Shown here in pieces: positions 8,451-15,630 of a stretch of 33,215 nt of DNA. The stretch spans positions 1 through 33,215 of the forward strand of contig NZ_MSJQ01000405.1 in NCBI RefSeq assembly GCF_014596515.1, written 5' to 3'. The translations under genes were made by a program, and so were the position numbers. Every line of letters begins with the position of its first letter. Positions within the stretch are counted from its first letter, which is position 1. The notes beneath the pieces are model-generated. The model did not search any database and was not told where the DNA came from. It worked only from the letters and a program-made list of their open reading frames with translations. Origin of the DNA: Streptomyces sp. CBMA156. GTDB taxonomy: Bacteria > Actinomycetota > Actinomycetes > Streptomycetales > Streptomycetaceae.

Positions 8451-9873
8451 CGTCCTGGTCTCCCCTCTGCGGGACAGCGTCGTCCTGGCCCCGGCGCCGG
8501 CCGGGCAGTTCCTTCGGAGCGGGATCGGGGTGGTGCTGCGCGGGCGGCCGTGCCCGCCGCTGACCCGGCGGACCCGGCCGACGGGGCGGACCGGCCGGGA
8601 TGGTCAGCCCGGGCATGTCCGGGCCGTCGCCGAAGCCGAAGGTGTCGCTCCCGGAACCGAAGCCGAAGGCGTCCCCGCCATCGTCTCCCCAATCGAGGTT
8701 GTCGTCCATGAGCTTGTTCTGGGCGACCGTCACCATGATGGTGAGGTCGCTGTCGAAGCTCTCCTGGTTCACGCGCACCCGGAACAAGTGCTCCAGGTCG
8801 CGCCGGCGCAACCAGTTGCGGCGGAGCACGCCGCGTACGCCGGTCCACGGCGCTTCGCGCTCCCCGTCCGGGTCGTTGCCGCCGATCGGGACCACCACGC
8901 CGGTGACCGGGTGGTTCTGGTCGTCGTACTCGCTCAGCGCGGCCCGGTAGCGGTCGCCGGCCGCCACCCACGGGTCGATCAGGAGCACGCTGACCTGGCT
9001 GTCCTCGCGGGCCTGGTCGAGCTTCTCACCGAGGCCGGGGCCGATCTCCTCCAGCGTGGTGGTGTGCCCGGCCGCGGTGATCACCTGCTGGGCGCGCGCC
9101 GCCAGGGACGGCCGGTTGGGCGGGTAGTAGGGCGCCCAGTGCCAGGGCTTGGCCCCGTACCAGCCGCCCGCGTACGAGCCGCCCTCGGCGGCGGCCTCCG
9201 AGGCGCGCCCGGCCGCGATGAACAGCCGCACCATCCCGGGGCTGGGGGCGGGCTCCGGTGCCGCCGGGGGCGGGAAGTAGCCGCGGACCGCGCCCAGGTC
9301 GAACTCGGGCAGCTCGCCGAGCCGCCGCGCGGCCGCGCCCCTGACCCGTTCCGCGACCACGCGGACGACCTGCTCGTACGCCTCGCCCTGCGCGGTGCGC
9401 AGCAGCGCCCGCAGGCCGTGCCGGGTGTAGGCGTCGCCCATGTCCGGCTGGGCCCACTGGACCTTGGTCACCTCGGCGGCCAGTTCACCCGATCCGACGG
9501 GCTCCCAGAGCACCGGGATCAGTGCCGGGACGAGCTCCCCGGTGTCCTCGTGGTGGCGCCGCACCCGGCCCCGGAAGGCGGTCCACTCCTTGCCGCAGTA
9601 CAGGCTGGCGAAGTAGGCCGGCGAGTAGAGCGCGATCATGGTCCGGCTGCGGCCCAGCATCGTCGCCAGCCGTTCGGCCCAGTCGTCCCCGAGGCGCAGC
9701 TGCTCGGTGTCGCGGAAGGCGAGTTCCTCGGCCCGGACGGCCACCCCGACCAGCCGGCCGAGTTCGTCCCGCAGGTCGTTGAAGAACTGGTTGACGAACG
9801 CGTCCTCGGCCTCGAAGTCCCGGCGCGCGTAGCTGAAGAAGAAGTACGGCCGTTGCTGTTCCTGCTCCACCAC
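8440..9873 (-). CDS. fxsC: FxsC: TIR-like protein of FxSxx-COOH system
   Basis: This is a 477-aa protein. Residues ~9-150 are a TIR-like domain starting PYFFFSYARRD. It contains SPAYFASLYCGKEW, where Glu96 occupies the place of the catalytic Glu in NAD-cleaving TIR domains; whether this one is active is unknown. A second alpha/beta region (~220-380, including VSVLLIDPW) matches the FxsC C-terminal domain, and the last ~100 residues are Gly/Asp- then Pro/Arg-rich and probably disordered. Translation starts at GTG 9873 or the adjacent GTG 9870, behind a GGGGGGAA Shine-Dalgarno. It overlaps fxsT by 11 nt. The FxsC name comes from constant linkage with FxSxx systems; its biochemical role is not established. 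Confidence 0.9.
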   Translation of the reverse strand: MVEQEQQRPYFFFSYARRDFEAEDAFVNQFFNDLRDELGRLVGVAVRAEELAFRDTEQLRLGDDWAERLATMLGRSRTMIALYSPAYFASLYCGKEWTAFRGRVRRHHEDTGELVPALIPVLWEPVGSGELAAEVTKVQWAQPDMGDAYTRHGLRALLRTAQGEAYEQVVRVVAERVRGAAARRLGELPEFDLGAVRGYFPPPAAPEPAPSPGMVRLFIAAGRASEAAAEGGSYAGGWYGAKPWHWAPYYPPNRPSLAARAQQVITAAGHTTTLEEIGPGLGEKLDQAREDSQVSVLLIDPWVAAGDRYRAALSEYDDQNHPVTGVVVPIGGNDPDGEREAPWTGVRGVLRRNWLRRRDLEHLFRVRVNQESFDSDLTIMVTVAQNKLMDDNLDWGDDGGDAFGFGSGSDTFGFGDGPDMPGLTIPAGPPRRPGPPGQRRARPPAQHHPDPAPKELPGRRRGQDDAVPQRGDQDDDH

Positions 9874-9912
9874 TCGTTCCCCCCGTGCCCGACGGTCCGC
9901 GACGGCGCTGGT

Positions 9913-9918
9913 TTAATA
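9913..9918 (-). promoter_or_regulatory. Candidate -10 box for fxsC-fxsT
   Basis: TATTAA on the minus strand, in the only AT-rich patch of the 225-nt gap between fxsA2 and fxsC, lies about 40 nt before the fxsC start. It is flanked by GCTGG/CCAGC 5-bp arms (9906-9924). No consensus -35 is seen. It would give fxsC-fxsT their own promoter. Confidence 0.4.
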
Positions 9919-10022
9919 CCCCAGCATGTCGTGAACTCCCCTTGCCCCGCTGGCGAGTTGGAGGATTCGGTACCCCGGGTGGTTTAGCCGGTGGTCAGGC
10001 GCACCCGGGCAGCCGGGGGCAC

Positions 10023-10045
10023 TCCGGCGCGCGGAGGCGCGCGGA
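10023..10045 (-). terminator. GC hairpin downstream of fxsA2
   Basis: GCGCGC arms (10027-10032 and 10037-10042) with a 4-base loop extend by three pairs past a bulged G. The hairpin lies 54 nt after the fxsA2 stop and before the fxsC promoter candidate. There is no U-tract, as is common in this group. It could terminate or attenuate so that precursor mRNA exceeds fxsC mRNA. Confidence 0.45.
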
Positions 10046-10098
10046 CGGGATCGCGGGGCGCGCCGACGGCTGCCACCGCTCGGACGCGCCGCGGAGTG

Positions 10099-10290
10099 CT
10101 ACCGGTCGAGCGCCGACTGGAACGCCGCGAGCGGCTCCGCGCCCGGGGTCAGGGCGTCCGCGACCACCCGGCGCAGCAGGTCGCCGAGGACGGTGTCGGG
10201 CAGGGCGTCGAGTTCGTCGAGCGGCAGGGCGGCGACGTCGACCAGGTCAGAGCCGAGTCCAGCGGCGGTTTCCGCACCGGTGACGCCCAT
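10099..10290 (-). CDS. fxsA: FxsA2: FxSxx-type RiPP precursor with extended C-terminus (FQSALDR)
   Basis: This 63-aa peptide has a leader resembling FxsA family members (VDVAALPLDELDALPDTVLG, then LLRRVV). It ends AAFQSALDR, so the F-x-S triad is present (Phe57, Ser59) but four residues rather than two follow the Ser; the canonical motif would end at FQSAL. ATG 10290 has an AGGGA Shine-Dalgarno four to five bases away. It is the first gene of the fxs block, followed by its own hairpin and then fxsC. The likely maturase is FxsB2, with FxsB1 as the alternative. Either the family tolerates two extra residues, or Asp-Arg is trimmed, or the core differs; the sequence cannot decide. Confidence 0.85.
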   Translation of the reverse strand: MGVTGAETAAGLGSDLVDVAALPLDELDALPDTVLGDLLRRVVADALTPGAEPLAAFQSALDR

Positions 10291-10363
10291 CAGTCCCTCA
10301 CTCGATCGTGTCGGCACAGCGGGCTGCCGGCCGGATGTGCATCGGCCCAGGTCCGCGACGGGC

Positions 10364-10369
10364 ATCCTA
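10364..10369 (-). promoter_or_regulatory. Candidate fxsA2 promoter (-10 TAGGAT)
   Basis: TAGGAT on the minus strand matches the TAGRRT -10 of the main streptomycete sigma factor. It would give a leader of about 65-70 nt before ATG 10290. A TGATGG hexamer 18 bases upstream is only a partial -35 match. Confidence 0.45.
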
Positions 10370-10433
10370 CACCCGTGAGGTGACGGTCCATCAGCTCCAC
10401 GCCGGCGCCGCGCGGCGCCGTGGGCCGAACGGA

Positions 10434-11159
10434 TCACGGGCAGAGCCGCTCCACCCGCCACCCCGTCGGGGCGGACGGGTCGGCGACGTAGCGGAGCCGG
10501 TCGTGCAGCCGGTTCTCCCGCCCCTGCCAGAACTCGACGCTCTCCGGGACCACCCGGTACCCGCCCCAGAACGGCGGGACGGGCACGCCCTCGCCCTCCG
10601 GGTAGCGGCGCTCCAGCTCGGCGTAGCGCTGTTCGAGGACCGCCCGGCCGCCGACCGGGCTGGACTGCTCGCTGGCCCAGGCGCCCAGCTGGGAGCCGTG
10701 CGGGCGGGTGCGGAAGTAGGCGGCGGTCTCGTCCCGGCCGACCTTCTCCACCCGGCCCTGGACGATCACCTGGCGGGCCAGCGCGATCCACGGGAACAGG
10801 AGCCCCGCGTACGGGTTGACGGCGAGTTCGGAGCCCTTGCGGGAGCCGTAGTTGGTGAAGAACACGAAGCCGCGCAGGTCGTAGCCCTTGAGCAGGACGG
10901 TACGCGAGCTGGGCCGCCCCCCGGCGTCGGCGGTGGAGAGCACCATCGCGTTGGGCTCCACCACCCCGGCGTCGTCCGCCTCGTGGAACCAGCGGGTGAA
11001 CTGGCCGATCGGCTCGGGCGCGAGCTGCTCCTCGACCAGGCCCTCGTGGCTGTAGTGCTTGCGCATCACGGTGAGGTCCGGGCCGGGGCGGGCCTCGTCG
11101 GCCAGGGTCCGGTTGGCGGGGCTCGGGGGCGTCGACTGGGCGCGATCCGGGGTCTGCAC
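10434..11159 (-). CDS. pdxH: Pyridoxamine 5'-phosphate oxidase
   Basis: FMN-dependent oxidase converting pyridoxine or pyridoxamine 5'-phosphate to pyridoxal phosphate in the cytosol. Recognised by MRKHYSHEG near the N-terminus, NAMVLSTAD, SSRTVLLKGYD, GFVFFTNYGSRKG, the ASEQSSPV segment and the C-terminal FWQGRENRLHDRLRY, all typical of PdxH. From GTG 11159 the protein has 241 residues. The frame opens at TTG 11186, and an internal ATG 11066 (MRKHY) would give 210 residues; none has a clean Shine-Dalgarno, so the start is uncertain. It is followed by the fxsA2 promoter region on the same strand with no sign of a functional link. Its PLP product is the cofactor of SerC encoded nearby, which may be coincidence. 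Confidence 0.95.
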   Translation of the reverse strand: MQTPDRAQSTPPSPANRTLADEARPGPDLTVMRKHYSHEGLVEEQLAPEPIGQFTRWFHEADDAGVVEPNAMVLSTADAGGRPSSRTVLLKGYDLRGFVFFTNYGSRKGSELAVNPYAGLLFPWIALARQVIVQGRVEKVGRDETAAYFRTRPHGSQLGAWASEQSSPVGGRAVLEQRYAELERRYPEGEGVPVPPFWGGYRVVPESVEFWQGRENRLHDRLRYVADPSAPTGWRVERLCP

Positions 11160-11505
11160 GCCAACATCATCCCGTACGACAAGCAACCGGCACCGCTACC
11201 TCCGGACAAACCCCGGTGGGAGATCAGGTGACCCGCCACCGCTTGACCGCCCGCCCTGCGGGGAATTGTCCGGTACCAGGCGTTTGGTTCCAGGGATTCC
11301 GGGGCCTCCGGGGCTCCCCCGGGCACGATCGGGCCCCCTGGCGGGAAATCCGAGCGGGCCCGCGGGAAACATCACCACGGTGGTGTATGGCGCAATGCAC
11401 CCCGTGCCTGAGACCCTGGCACCGAGTGCCAAACACCATTCGGTCACTGGTGCGCCGCCCCACCACGGCGGGGCGCCGATCGCAGAACACTGAAGGAGCC
11501 GTCGC
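11160..11505. promoter_or_regulatory. Divergent pdxH / citrate synthase intergenic region with two inverted repeats
   Basis: This 346-nt region holds two clean inverted repeats in front of the citrate synthase gene: CACCACGGTGGTG (11373-11385, one central base) and TGGCACCGAGTGCCA (11417-11431, 3-base spacer). A weaker GC hairpin lies just before the AAGGAG Shine-Dalgarno (about 11493-11498). These could be operators for metabolic control, but no cognate regulator is encoded nearby. The right part overlaps several chance frames and I see no extra gene. Confidence 0.45.
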
Positions 11506-12606
11506 ATGTCCGATTTCGTACCCGGGCTTGAGGGAGTCGTCGCGTTCGAGAGTGAGATCGCCGAACCCGACCGTGAAGGCGGCGCCCTGCGGTACCGCGG
11601 TGTCGACATCGACGACCTGGTGGGCAGCGTCTCCTTCGGCCACGTCTGGGGCCTGCTGGTGGACGGCAAGTTCAACCCCGGCCTGCCGGCCGCCGAGCCG
11701 TTCCCGATCCCGGTGCACTCCGGCGACATCCGGGTCGACGTGCAGTCGGCGCTCGCCATGCTCGCCCCGGTCTGGGGCCTCAAGCCGCTGCTGGACATCG
11801 ACGCCGACCAGGCCCGCGACGACCTCGCCAGGGCCGCCGTGATGGCGCTGTCCTACGTCGCCCAGTCGGCCCGCGGCCAGGGCCTGCCGATGGTCCCGCA
11901 GAGCGAGATCGACAAGGCCGAGACGGTCGTCGAGCGGTTCATGATCCGCTGGCGCGGCGAGCCGGACCCGAAGCACGTCAAGGCCGTCGACGCCTACTGG
12001 ACCTCGGCCGCCGAGCACGGCATGAACGCCTCCACCTTCACCGCCCGGGTCATCGCCTCCACCGGCGCCGACGTCGCGGCCGCGCTCTCCGGCGCGGTCG
12101 GCGCGATGTCCGGCCCGCTGCACGGCGGCGCGCCGTCCCGGGTGCTCGGCATGATCGAGGAGATCGAGCGCACCGGCGACGCGACCGCCTGGGTCAAGAA
12201 CGCCCTGGACAAGGGCGAGCGCCTGATGGGCTTCGGCCACCGCGTCTACCGTGCCGAGGACCCGCGCGCCCGGGTGCTGCGCCGCACCGCCAAGGAGCTC
12301 GGCGCGCCGCGCTTCGAGGTCGCCGAGGCGCTGGAGAAGGCCGCGCTGGAGGAGCTGCACAACCGCCGCCCCGACCGCGTGCTGGCCACCAACGTCGAGT
12401 TCTGGGCCGCCATCATGCTGGACTTCGCCGAGGTCCCCGCGCACATGTTCACGTCGATGTTCACCTGCGCGCGCACCGCGGGCTGGTCGGCGCACATCCT
12501 GGAGCAGAAGCGCACGGGCCGGCTCGTGCGCCCCTCCGCGCGCTACATCGGCCCCGGTCCGCGCCGCCCCGAGGAGATCGAGGGCTGGGACGCCATCGCC
12601 CGCTGA
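11506..12606 (+). CDS. Citrate synthase (short bacterial type, 'citrate synthase 2')
   Basis: This 366-aa enzyme condenses acetyl-CoA with oxaloacetate to citrate. Catalytic-type motifs are GPLHGGAP (His206) and GFGHRVYR (His245), with EHGMNAST at His171. The third catalytic position, normally Asp in an NVD motif, is Glu298 in NVEFW; I believe this is usual for this actinobacterial subfamily. The length is that of the short type II-like enzymes rather than the ~430-aa hexameric GltA. ATG 11506 has an AAGGAG Shine-Dalgarno eight bases upstream. It is monocistronic, closed by strong hairpins. 2-methylcitrate synthase is an alternative substrate specificity that sequence alone does not exclude. 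Confidence 0.9.
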   Translation: MSDFVPGLEGVVAFESEIAEPDREGGALRYRGVDIDDLVGSVSFGHVWGLLVDGKFNPGLPAAEPFPIPVHSGDIRVDVQSALAMLAPVWGLKPLLDIDADQARDDLARAAVMALSYVAQSARGQGLPMVPQSEIDKAETVVERFMIRWRGEPDPKHVKAVDAYWTSAAEHGMNASTFTARVIASTGADVAAALSGAVGAMSGPLHGGAPSRVLGMIEEIERTGDATAWVKNALDKGERLMGFGHRVYRAEDPRARVLRRTAKELGAPRFEVAEALEKAALEELHNRRPDRVLATNVEFWAAIMLDFAEVPAHMFTSMFTCARTAGWSAHILEQKRTGRLVRPSARYIGPGPRRPEEIEGWDAIAR

Positions 12607-12622
12607 CGACGCGCCGGCGGAT

Positions 12623-12684
12623 ACCGGACGAGCGTCCGGTCAGTGCCCCTGAGCAGCGGGTCCGGCTCCGGCCGGGCCCGCTGC
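12623..12684 (+). terminator. Double hairpin after citrate synthase
   Basis: ACCGGAC/GTCCGGT (12623-12640, loop GAGC) is followed by a longer hairpin at 12653-12684. The arms of the second pair over 13 positions with one T-G wobble around CTCCGG. Both follow the stop at 12606. Confidence 0.7.
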
Positions 12685-12768
12685 CGGGCGCCCGGGGGCG
12701 GCCTCCAGGCGGCCGCGATCACAGTCTCAGCGGGCGGACGGCCGTACCCCCGCCGGGCCCCCGGCCGG

Positions 12769-12774
12769 TAGGCT
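12769..12774 (+). promoter_or_regulatory. Candidate -10 box for leaderless serC
   Basis: TAGGCT ends six bases before GTG 12781 and there is no Shine-Dalgarno between. The transcript would start at or next to the initiation codon. Confidence 0.5.
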
Positions 12775-12780
12775 GCCCGG

Positions 12781-13899
12781 GTGGCTCAGATCCAGATCCC
12801 CGCTGACATCAAGCCCGCAGACGGCCGTTTCGGCTGCGGACCTTCCAAGGTGCGCCCCGAGGCCCTGAGTGCCCTCGCCGCCACCCAGACCTCCCTGCTC
12901 GGCACCTCGCACCGCCAGGCCCCGGTGAAGAACCTGGTCAAGCGCGTGCGCGCGGGCGTGAGCAGCCTGTTCTCGCTGCCCGAGGGCTACCAGGTGGTCC
13001 TCGGCAACGGCGGCTCCACCGCCTTCTGGGACATCGCCGCCTTCGGCCTGGTGCGGGAGAAGTCCCAGCACCTGGACTTCGGCGAGTTCTCCTCGAAGTT
13101 CGCCTCCTCGGTCAAGGCCGCGCCGTGGCTCGGCGAGCCGAGCGTGATCAAGACCGCCCCCGGCACCCACCCGCTGCCGGTCGCCGAGGCCGGCGTGGAC
13201 GTCTACGGGCTCACCCACAACGAGACCTCGACCGGCGTCGCGATGCCGATCGGGCGCCCGGTGGGCGCGGACGAGGGCTCGCTGGTCCTGGTGGACGCCA
13301 CCTCGGGCGCCGGCGGCCTGCCGGTGGACATCACCGAGACGGACGTCTACTACTTCGCCCCGCAGAAGTCCTTCGCCTCCGAGGGCGGCCTGTGGCTGGC
13401 CACCTTCTCCCCGGCCGCCCTGGAGCGCGCCGCCGAGATCGCCGGCTCCGGCCGGTACATCCCGCCGTTCTTCTCGCTGCCGACGGCCATCGACAACTCG
13501 TCGAAGGACCAGACGTACAACACCCCGTCGCTGTCCACCCTCTTCCTGCTGGCCGACCAGCTGGAGTGGCTGAACGGCAACGGCGGGCTGGACTGGGCCG
13601 TCGCCCGCACCGCCGACTCCTCGTCCCGGCTGTACTCCTGGGCCGAGAAGTCCTCCTTCGCCACCCCGTTCGTGGCGAACCCGGCCGAGCGCTCCCAGGT
13701 GGTCGGCACCATCGACTTCGACGAGTCGGTGGACGCCACCGCGGTGGCCAAGGCACTGCGTGCCAACGGCATCGTGGACACCGAGCCGTACCGCAAGCTG
13801 GGCCGCAACCAGCTGCGCGTCGCGATGTTCCCGGCAATCGACCCGGCGGACGTCGAGGCGCTCACCCACTGCATCGACTACGTGGTCGAGCAGCTCTGA
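12781..13899 (+). CDS. serC: Phosphoserine aminotransferase
   Basis: This 372-aa PLP enzyme converts 3-phosphohydroxypyruvate and glutamate to phosphoserine and 2-oxoglutarate (serine biosynthesis, also used in the PLP pathway of some bacteria). Evidence includes the N-terminal FGCGPSKVRPEAL, GNGGSTAFWD, SQHLDFGEFSSKF, LTHNETSTGV, DATSGAGGL, and the PLP lysine in FAPQKSFASEGG (Lys196). It belongs to the actinobacterial/mycobacterial SerC type. The start is GTG 12781, probably leaderless. A 13-bp perfect hairpin follows. Confidence 0.95.
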   Translation: MAQIQIPADIKPADGRFGCGPSKVRPEALSALAATQTSLLGTSHRQAPVKNLVKRVRAGVSSLFSLPEGYQVVLGNGGSTAFWDIAAFGLVREKSQHLDFGEFSSKFASSVKAAPWLGEPSVIKTAPGTHPLPVAEAGVDVYGLTHNETSTGVAMPIGRPVGADEGSLVLVDATSGAGGLPVDITETDVYYFAPQKSFASEGGLWLATFSPAALERAAEIAGSGRYIPPFFSLPTAIDNSSKDQTYNTPSLSTLFLLADQLEWLNGNGGLDWAVARTADSSSRLYSWAEKSSFATPFVANPAERSQVVGTIDFDESVDATAVAKALRANGIVDTEPYRKLGRNQLRVAMFPAIDPADVEALTHCIDYVVEQL

Positions 13900-13969
13900 C
13901 CACCGTCCCGAGGACACCGGACCCGGCCCCCTGAGGGCCCCGGGGACCGGTTCTCCACAGGACACGGCC

Positions 13970-13999
13970 GAGGGCCACCGCCGACCGGCGGTGGCCCTC
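13970..13999. terminator. Perfect 13-bp hairpin between serC and the convergent miniprotein gene
   Basis: GAGGGCCACCGCC (13970-13982) pairs exactly with 13987-13999 around loop GACC. The position, between two convergent stop codons, suggests a bidirectional terminator. Confidence 0.8.
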
Positions 14000-14013
14000 T
14001 CGCCGTTCCCGGC

Positions 14014-14109
14014 CTACCGGCCGACCAGTGAGCTGATCAGCACGACGACCAGCAGCAGCACCAGGGTGCCGGAGACGATGCGCATACGAGTCTTGGGATC
14101 CACGGTCAA
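14014..14109 (-). CDS. 31-residue single-span membrane miniprotein
   Basis: From TTG 14109 the product is 31 residues: a short charged start (TVDPKTRMR) followed by one hydrophobic helix (IVSGTLVLLLVVVLISSLVG) and Arg at the end. TTG is chosen because GGAGG (14122-14118) lies exactly eight bases before it. GTG 14103, two codons in, and an upstream ATG at 14253 with a low-complexity extension are less well supported. The positive-inside pattern predicts a cytoplasmic N-terminus. It is convergent with serC. Similar one-helix proteins sit beside serC in related genomes as far as I recall; no function is known. Confidence 0.6.
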   Translation of the reverse strand: MTVDPKTRMRIVSGTLVLLLVVVLISSLVGR

Positions 14110-14256
14110 CGAGCGTACCTCCGGCCCACCCAGGACCGAAGCGGAGCCCCCCTCCGACCCTGCCGCGACCGGCTGCTCCGGGCCCGAACTGCCGTGTGCC
14201 GCACGGGAGTCAACCCCGTGGCCGTGGCCCGGGGCCCCCACTACGATGTGCACAGC

Positions 14257-14272
14257 ACGATCATATGATCGT
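14257..14272. promoter_or_regulatory. 16-bp perfect palindrome upstream of the exported-protein pair
   Basis: ACGATCATATGATCGT is perfectly self-complementary and unusually AT-rich for this DNA. A second palindrome, TGTGCACA, lies at 14247-14254. The site is 22 nt before ATG 14294 and between divergent genes. It looks like an operator for a dimeric regulator; the regulator is not evident in the window. Confidence 0.5.
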
Positions 14273-14293
14273 CACAATCAGGGGGGAATTCTG

Positions 14294-15574
14294 ATGCGCG
14301 CATCCCGCGCCGCGGCACTCGCCGCGCTCGTCCTCACCGCCGGCACCGTGCTGCCGACCGCGCCGGCCGCCCTCGCCGCCCAGGCCACCGCCGCCCAGGC
14401 CGGCCCGGCCGGCCCCTTCTACTCCATCTCTCCCGTCCGCGTCCTCGACACCCGCGCCGGTGTCGGCGCGACCGCCGGCCCGATCGGCCCGGACGGCGTG
14501 ATCACGCTGAACATCACCCAGGCCATCCACGCCGACCACACGCCCACCGCCGTGGTCATGAACCTCACCGCCGTGGACCCGACCGGCGACAGCTACCTCA
14601 CCGCCTACCCGGGCGGCACCGAGCGCCCGACCGCCTCCACCCTGAACGTCAGCGCCGGCCGGAACGTCACCACCAACCGGGTCACCGTCCAGGTCGCCCC
14701 GGACGGCACCGTCAGCCTGTACAACCACGTCGGCAGCGTCCACCTGGTCGCCGACGTCCAGGGCATCTACCAGGCACGGGGCAGCGACACCAACCCCGGC
14801 TCGACCTACCTCCCGGGCAAGCCCGCCCGGCTGCTCGACACCCGGACCGCCATCGGCGACCGCCAGGGCCCGGTCGGCGCCGGTGCCGACAAGGCCATCG
14901 CGGCCGACGTCTCCAGCGTCACCTCCCCGACCGACGGCGACACCGAGCTGGTCCTCCAGCTCACCGCGACCGAAGCGACCCAGGACAGCCACGTCAAGGC
15001 CTACGCGGGGGGCCCCTGGAGCCGGATCCCGGAGACCTCGGACCTCAACTTCGCGGCCGGCCAGACCGTCACCAACCTGACCTCCGTCGACGTCGGCCGG
15101 GACGGCCTCGGCCTGTACAACAACGCCGGGCAGGTCAACCTGGTGGTCGACTACGTGGGCAGGTTCCGGCACGTCGCGAGCCACCCCGAGGCCGCCGACC
15201 ACGGGCTCTTCGTCCCCACCCCGCCGACCCGGGTGCTCGACACCCGCACCGGCCTCGGCAACGGCGGCCCGGCCGTGCGGCTCGGCCCCGGCGGAAACAT
15301 GATGGTCAAGGTCACCGGCCTGCCCGGCGCCCCGGCGAACGCCTCCGCCGTCGTGCTCAACCTGACCGGCACCAACGCCACCGGCGACGGGCACGTCACC
15401 GCCTACCGGTACCGGGACGACCGGCCGAACACCTCCAGCCTCAACTACCGGGCGGGCAGGGACGTCTCCTCGATGACCGTGGTCCCGGTCGACAGCGAGG
15501 GCTTCATCGAGCTGTACAACCCGCACGACGCGGTCGACCTGGTCGCGGACGTCGAGGGCTTCTACACCTCCTGA
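14294..15574 (+). CDS. Exported protein with three RxLDTR-type repeats (copy 1)
   Basis: This is a 426-aa protein. Residues 1-29 form a Sec-type signal peptide (MRASR, hydrophobic core, PAALAA cleavage region). The rest is three imperfect units of about 120 residues (42-160, 172-292, 305-426). Each opens with R-V/L-LDTR (from 49, 179 and 313), has a central VVLNLT-like strand and an S-x-LN segment, and closes with LYN then LVADVxG. Such units recur in exported actinobacterial proteins, sometimes attached to amidases or lipases; a beta-rich, possibly surface- or carbohydrate-binding module is an inference. No LPXTG, lipobox or catalytic domain is visible. ATG 14294 follows a GGGGGAA Shine-Dalgarno. 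It is 56 bp upstream of a paralogue of identical length. Confidence 0.8.
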   Translation: MRASRAAALAALVLTAGTVLPTAPAALAAQATAAQAGPAGPFYSISPVRVLDTRAGVGATAGPIGPDGVITLNITQAIHADHTPTAVVMNLTAVDPTGDSYLTAYPGGTERPTASTLNVSAGRNVTTNRVTVQVAPDGTVSLYNHVGSVHLVADVQGIYQARGSDTNPGSTYLPGKPARLLDTRTAIGDRQGPVGAGADKAIAADVSSVTSPTDGDTELVLQLTATEATQDSHVKAYAGGPWSRIPETSDLNFAAGQTVTNLTSVDVGRDGLGLYNNAGQVNLVVDYVGRFRHVASHPEAADHGLFVPTPPTRVLDTRTGLGNGGPAVRLGPGGNMMVKVTGLPGAPANASAVVLNLTGTNATGDGHVTAYRYRDDRPNTSSLNYRAGRDVSSMTVVPVDSEGFIELYNPHDAVDLVADVEGFYTS

Positions 15575-15630
15575 CCCGCCGCCCGGCCCGCCCACCCGCC
15601 GCACCTTCCACTTCCAGGGGGAACACCTTC

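Noticed and set aside
11417..11431. TGGCACCGAGTGCCA considered as a CIRCE (HrcA) element because of GCACTC/GAGTGC similarity
   Set aside because: CIRCE has 9-bp arms with a 9-base spacer. Here the spacer is 3 and the arms are 6, and the gene downstream is not a chaperone.
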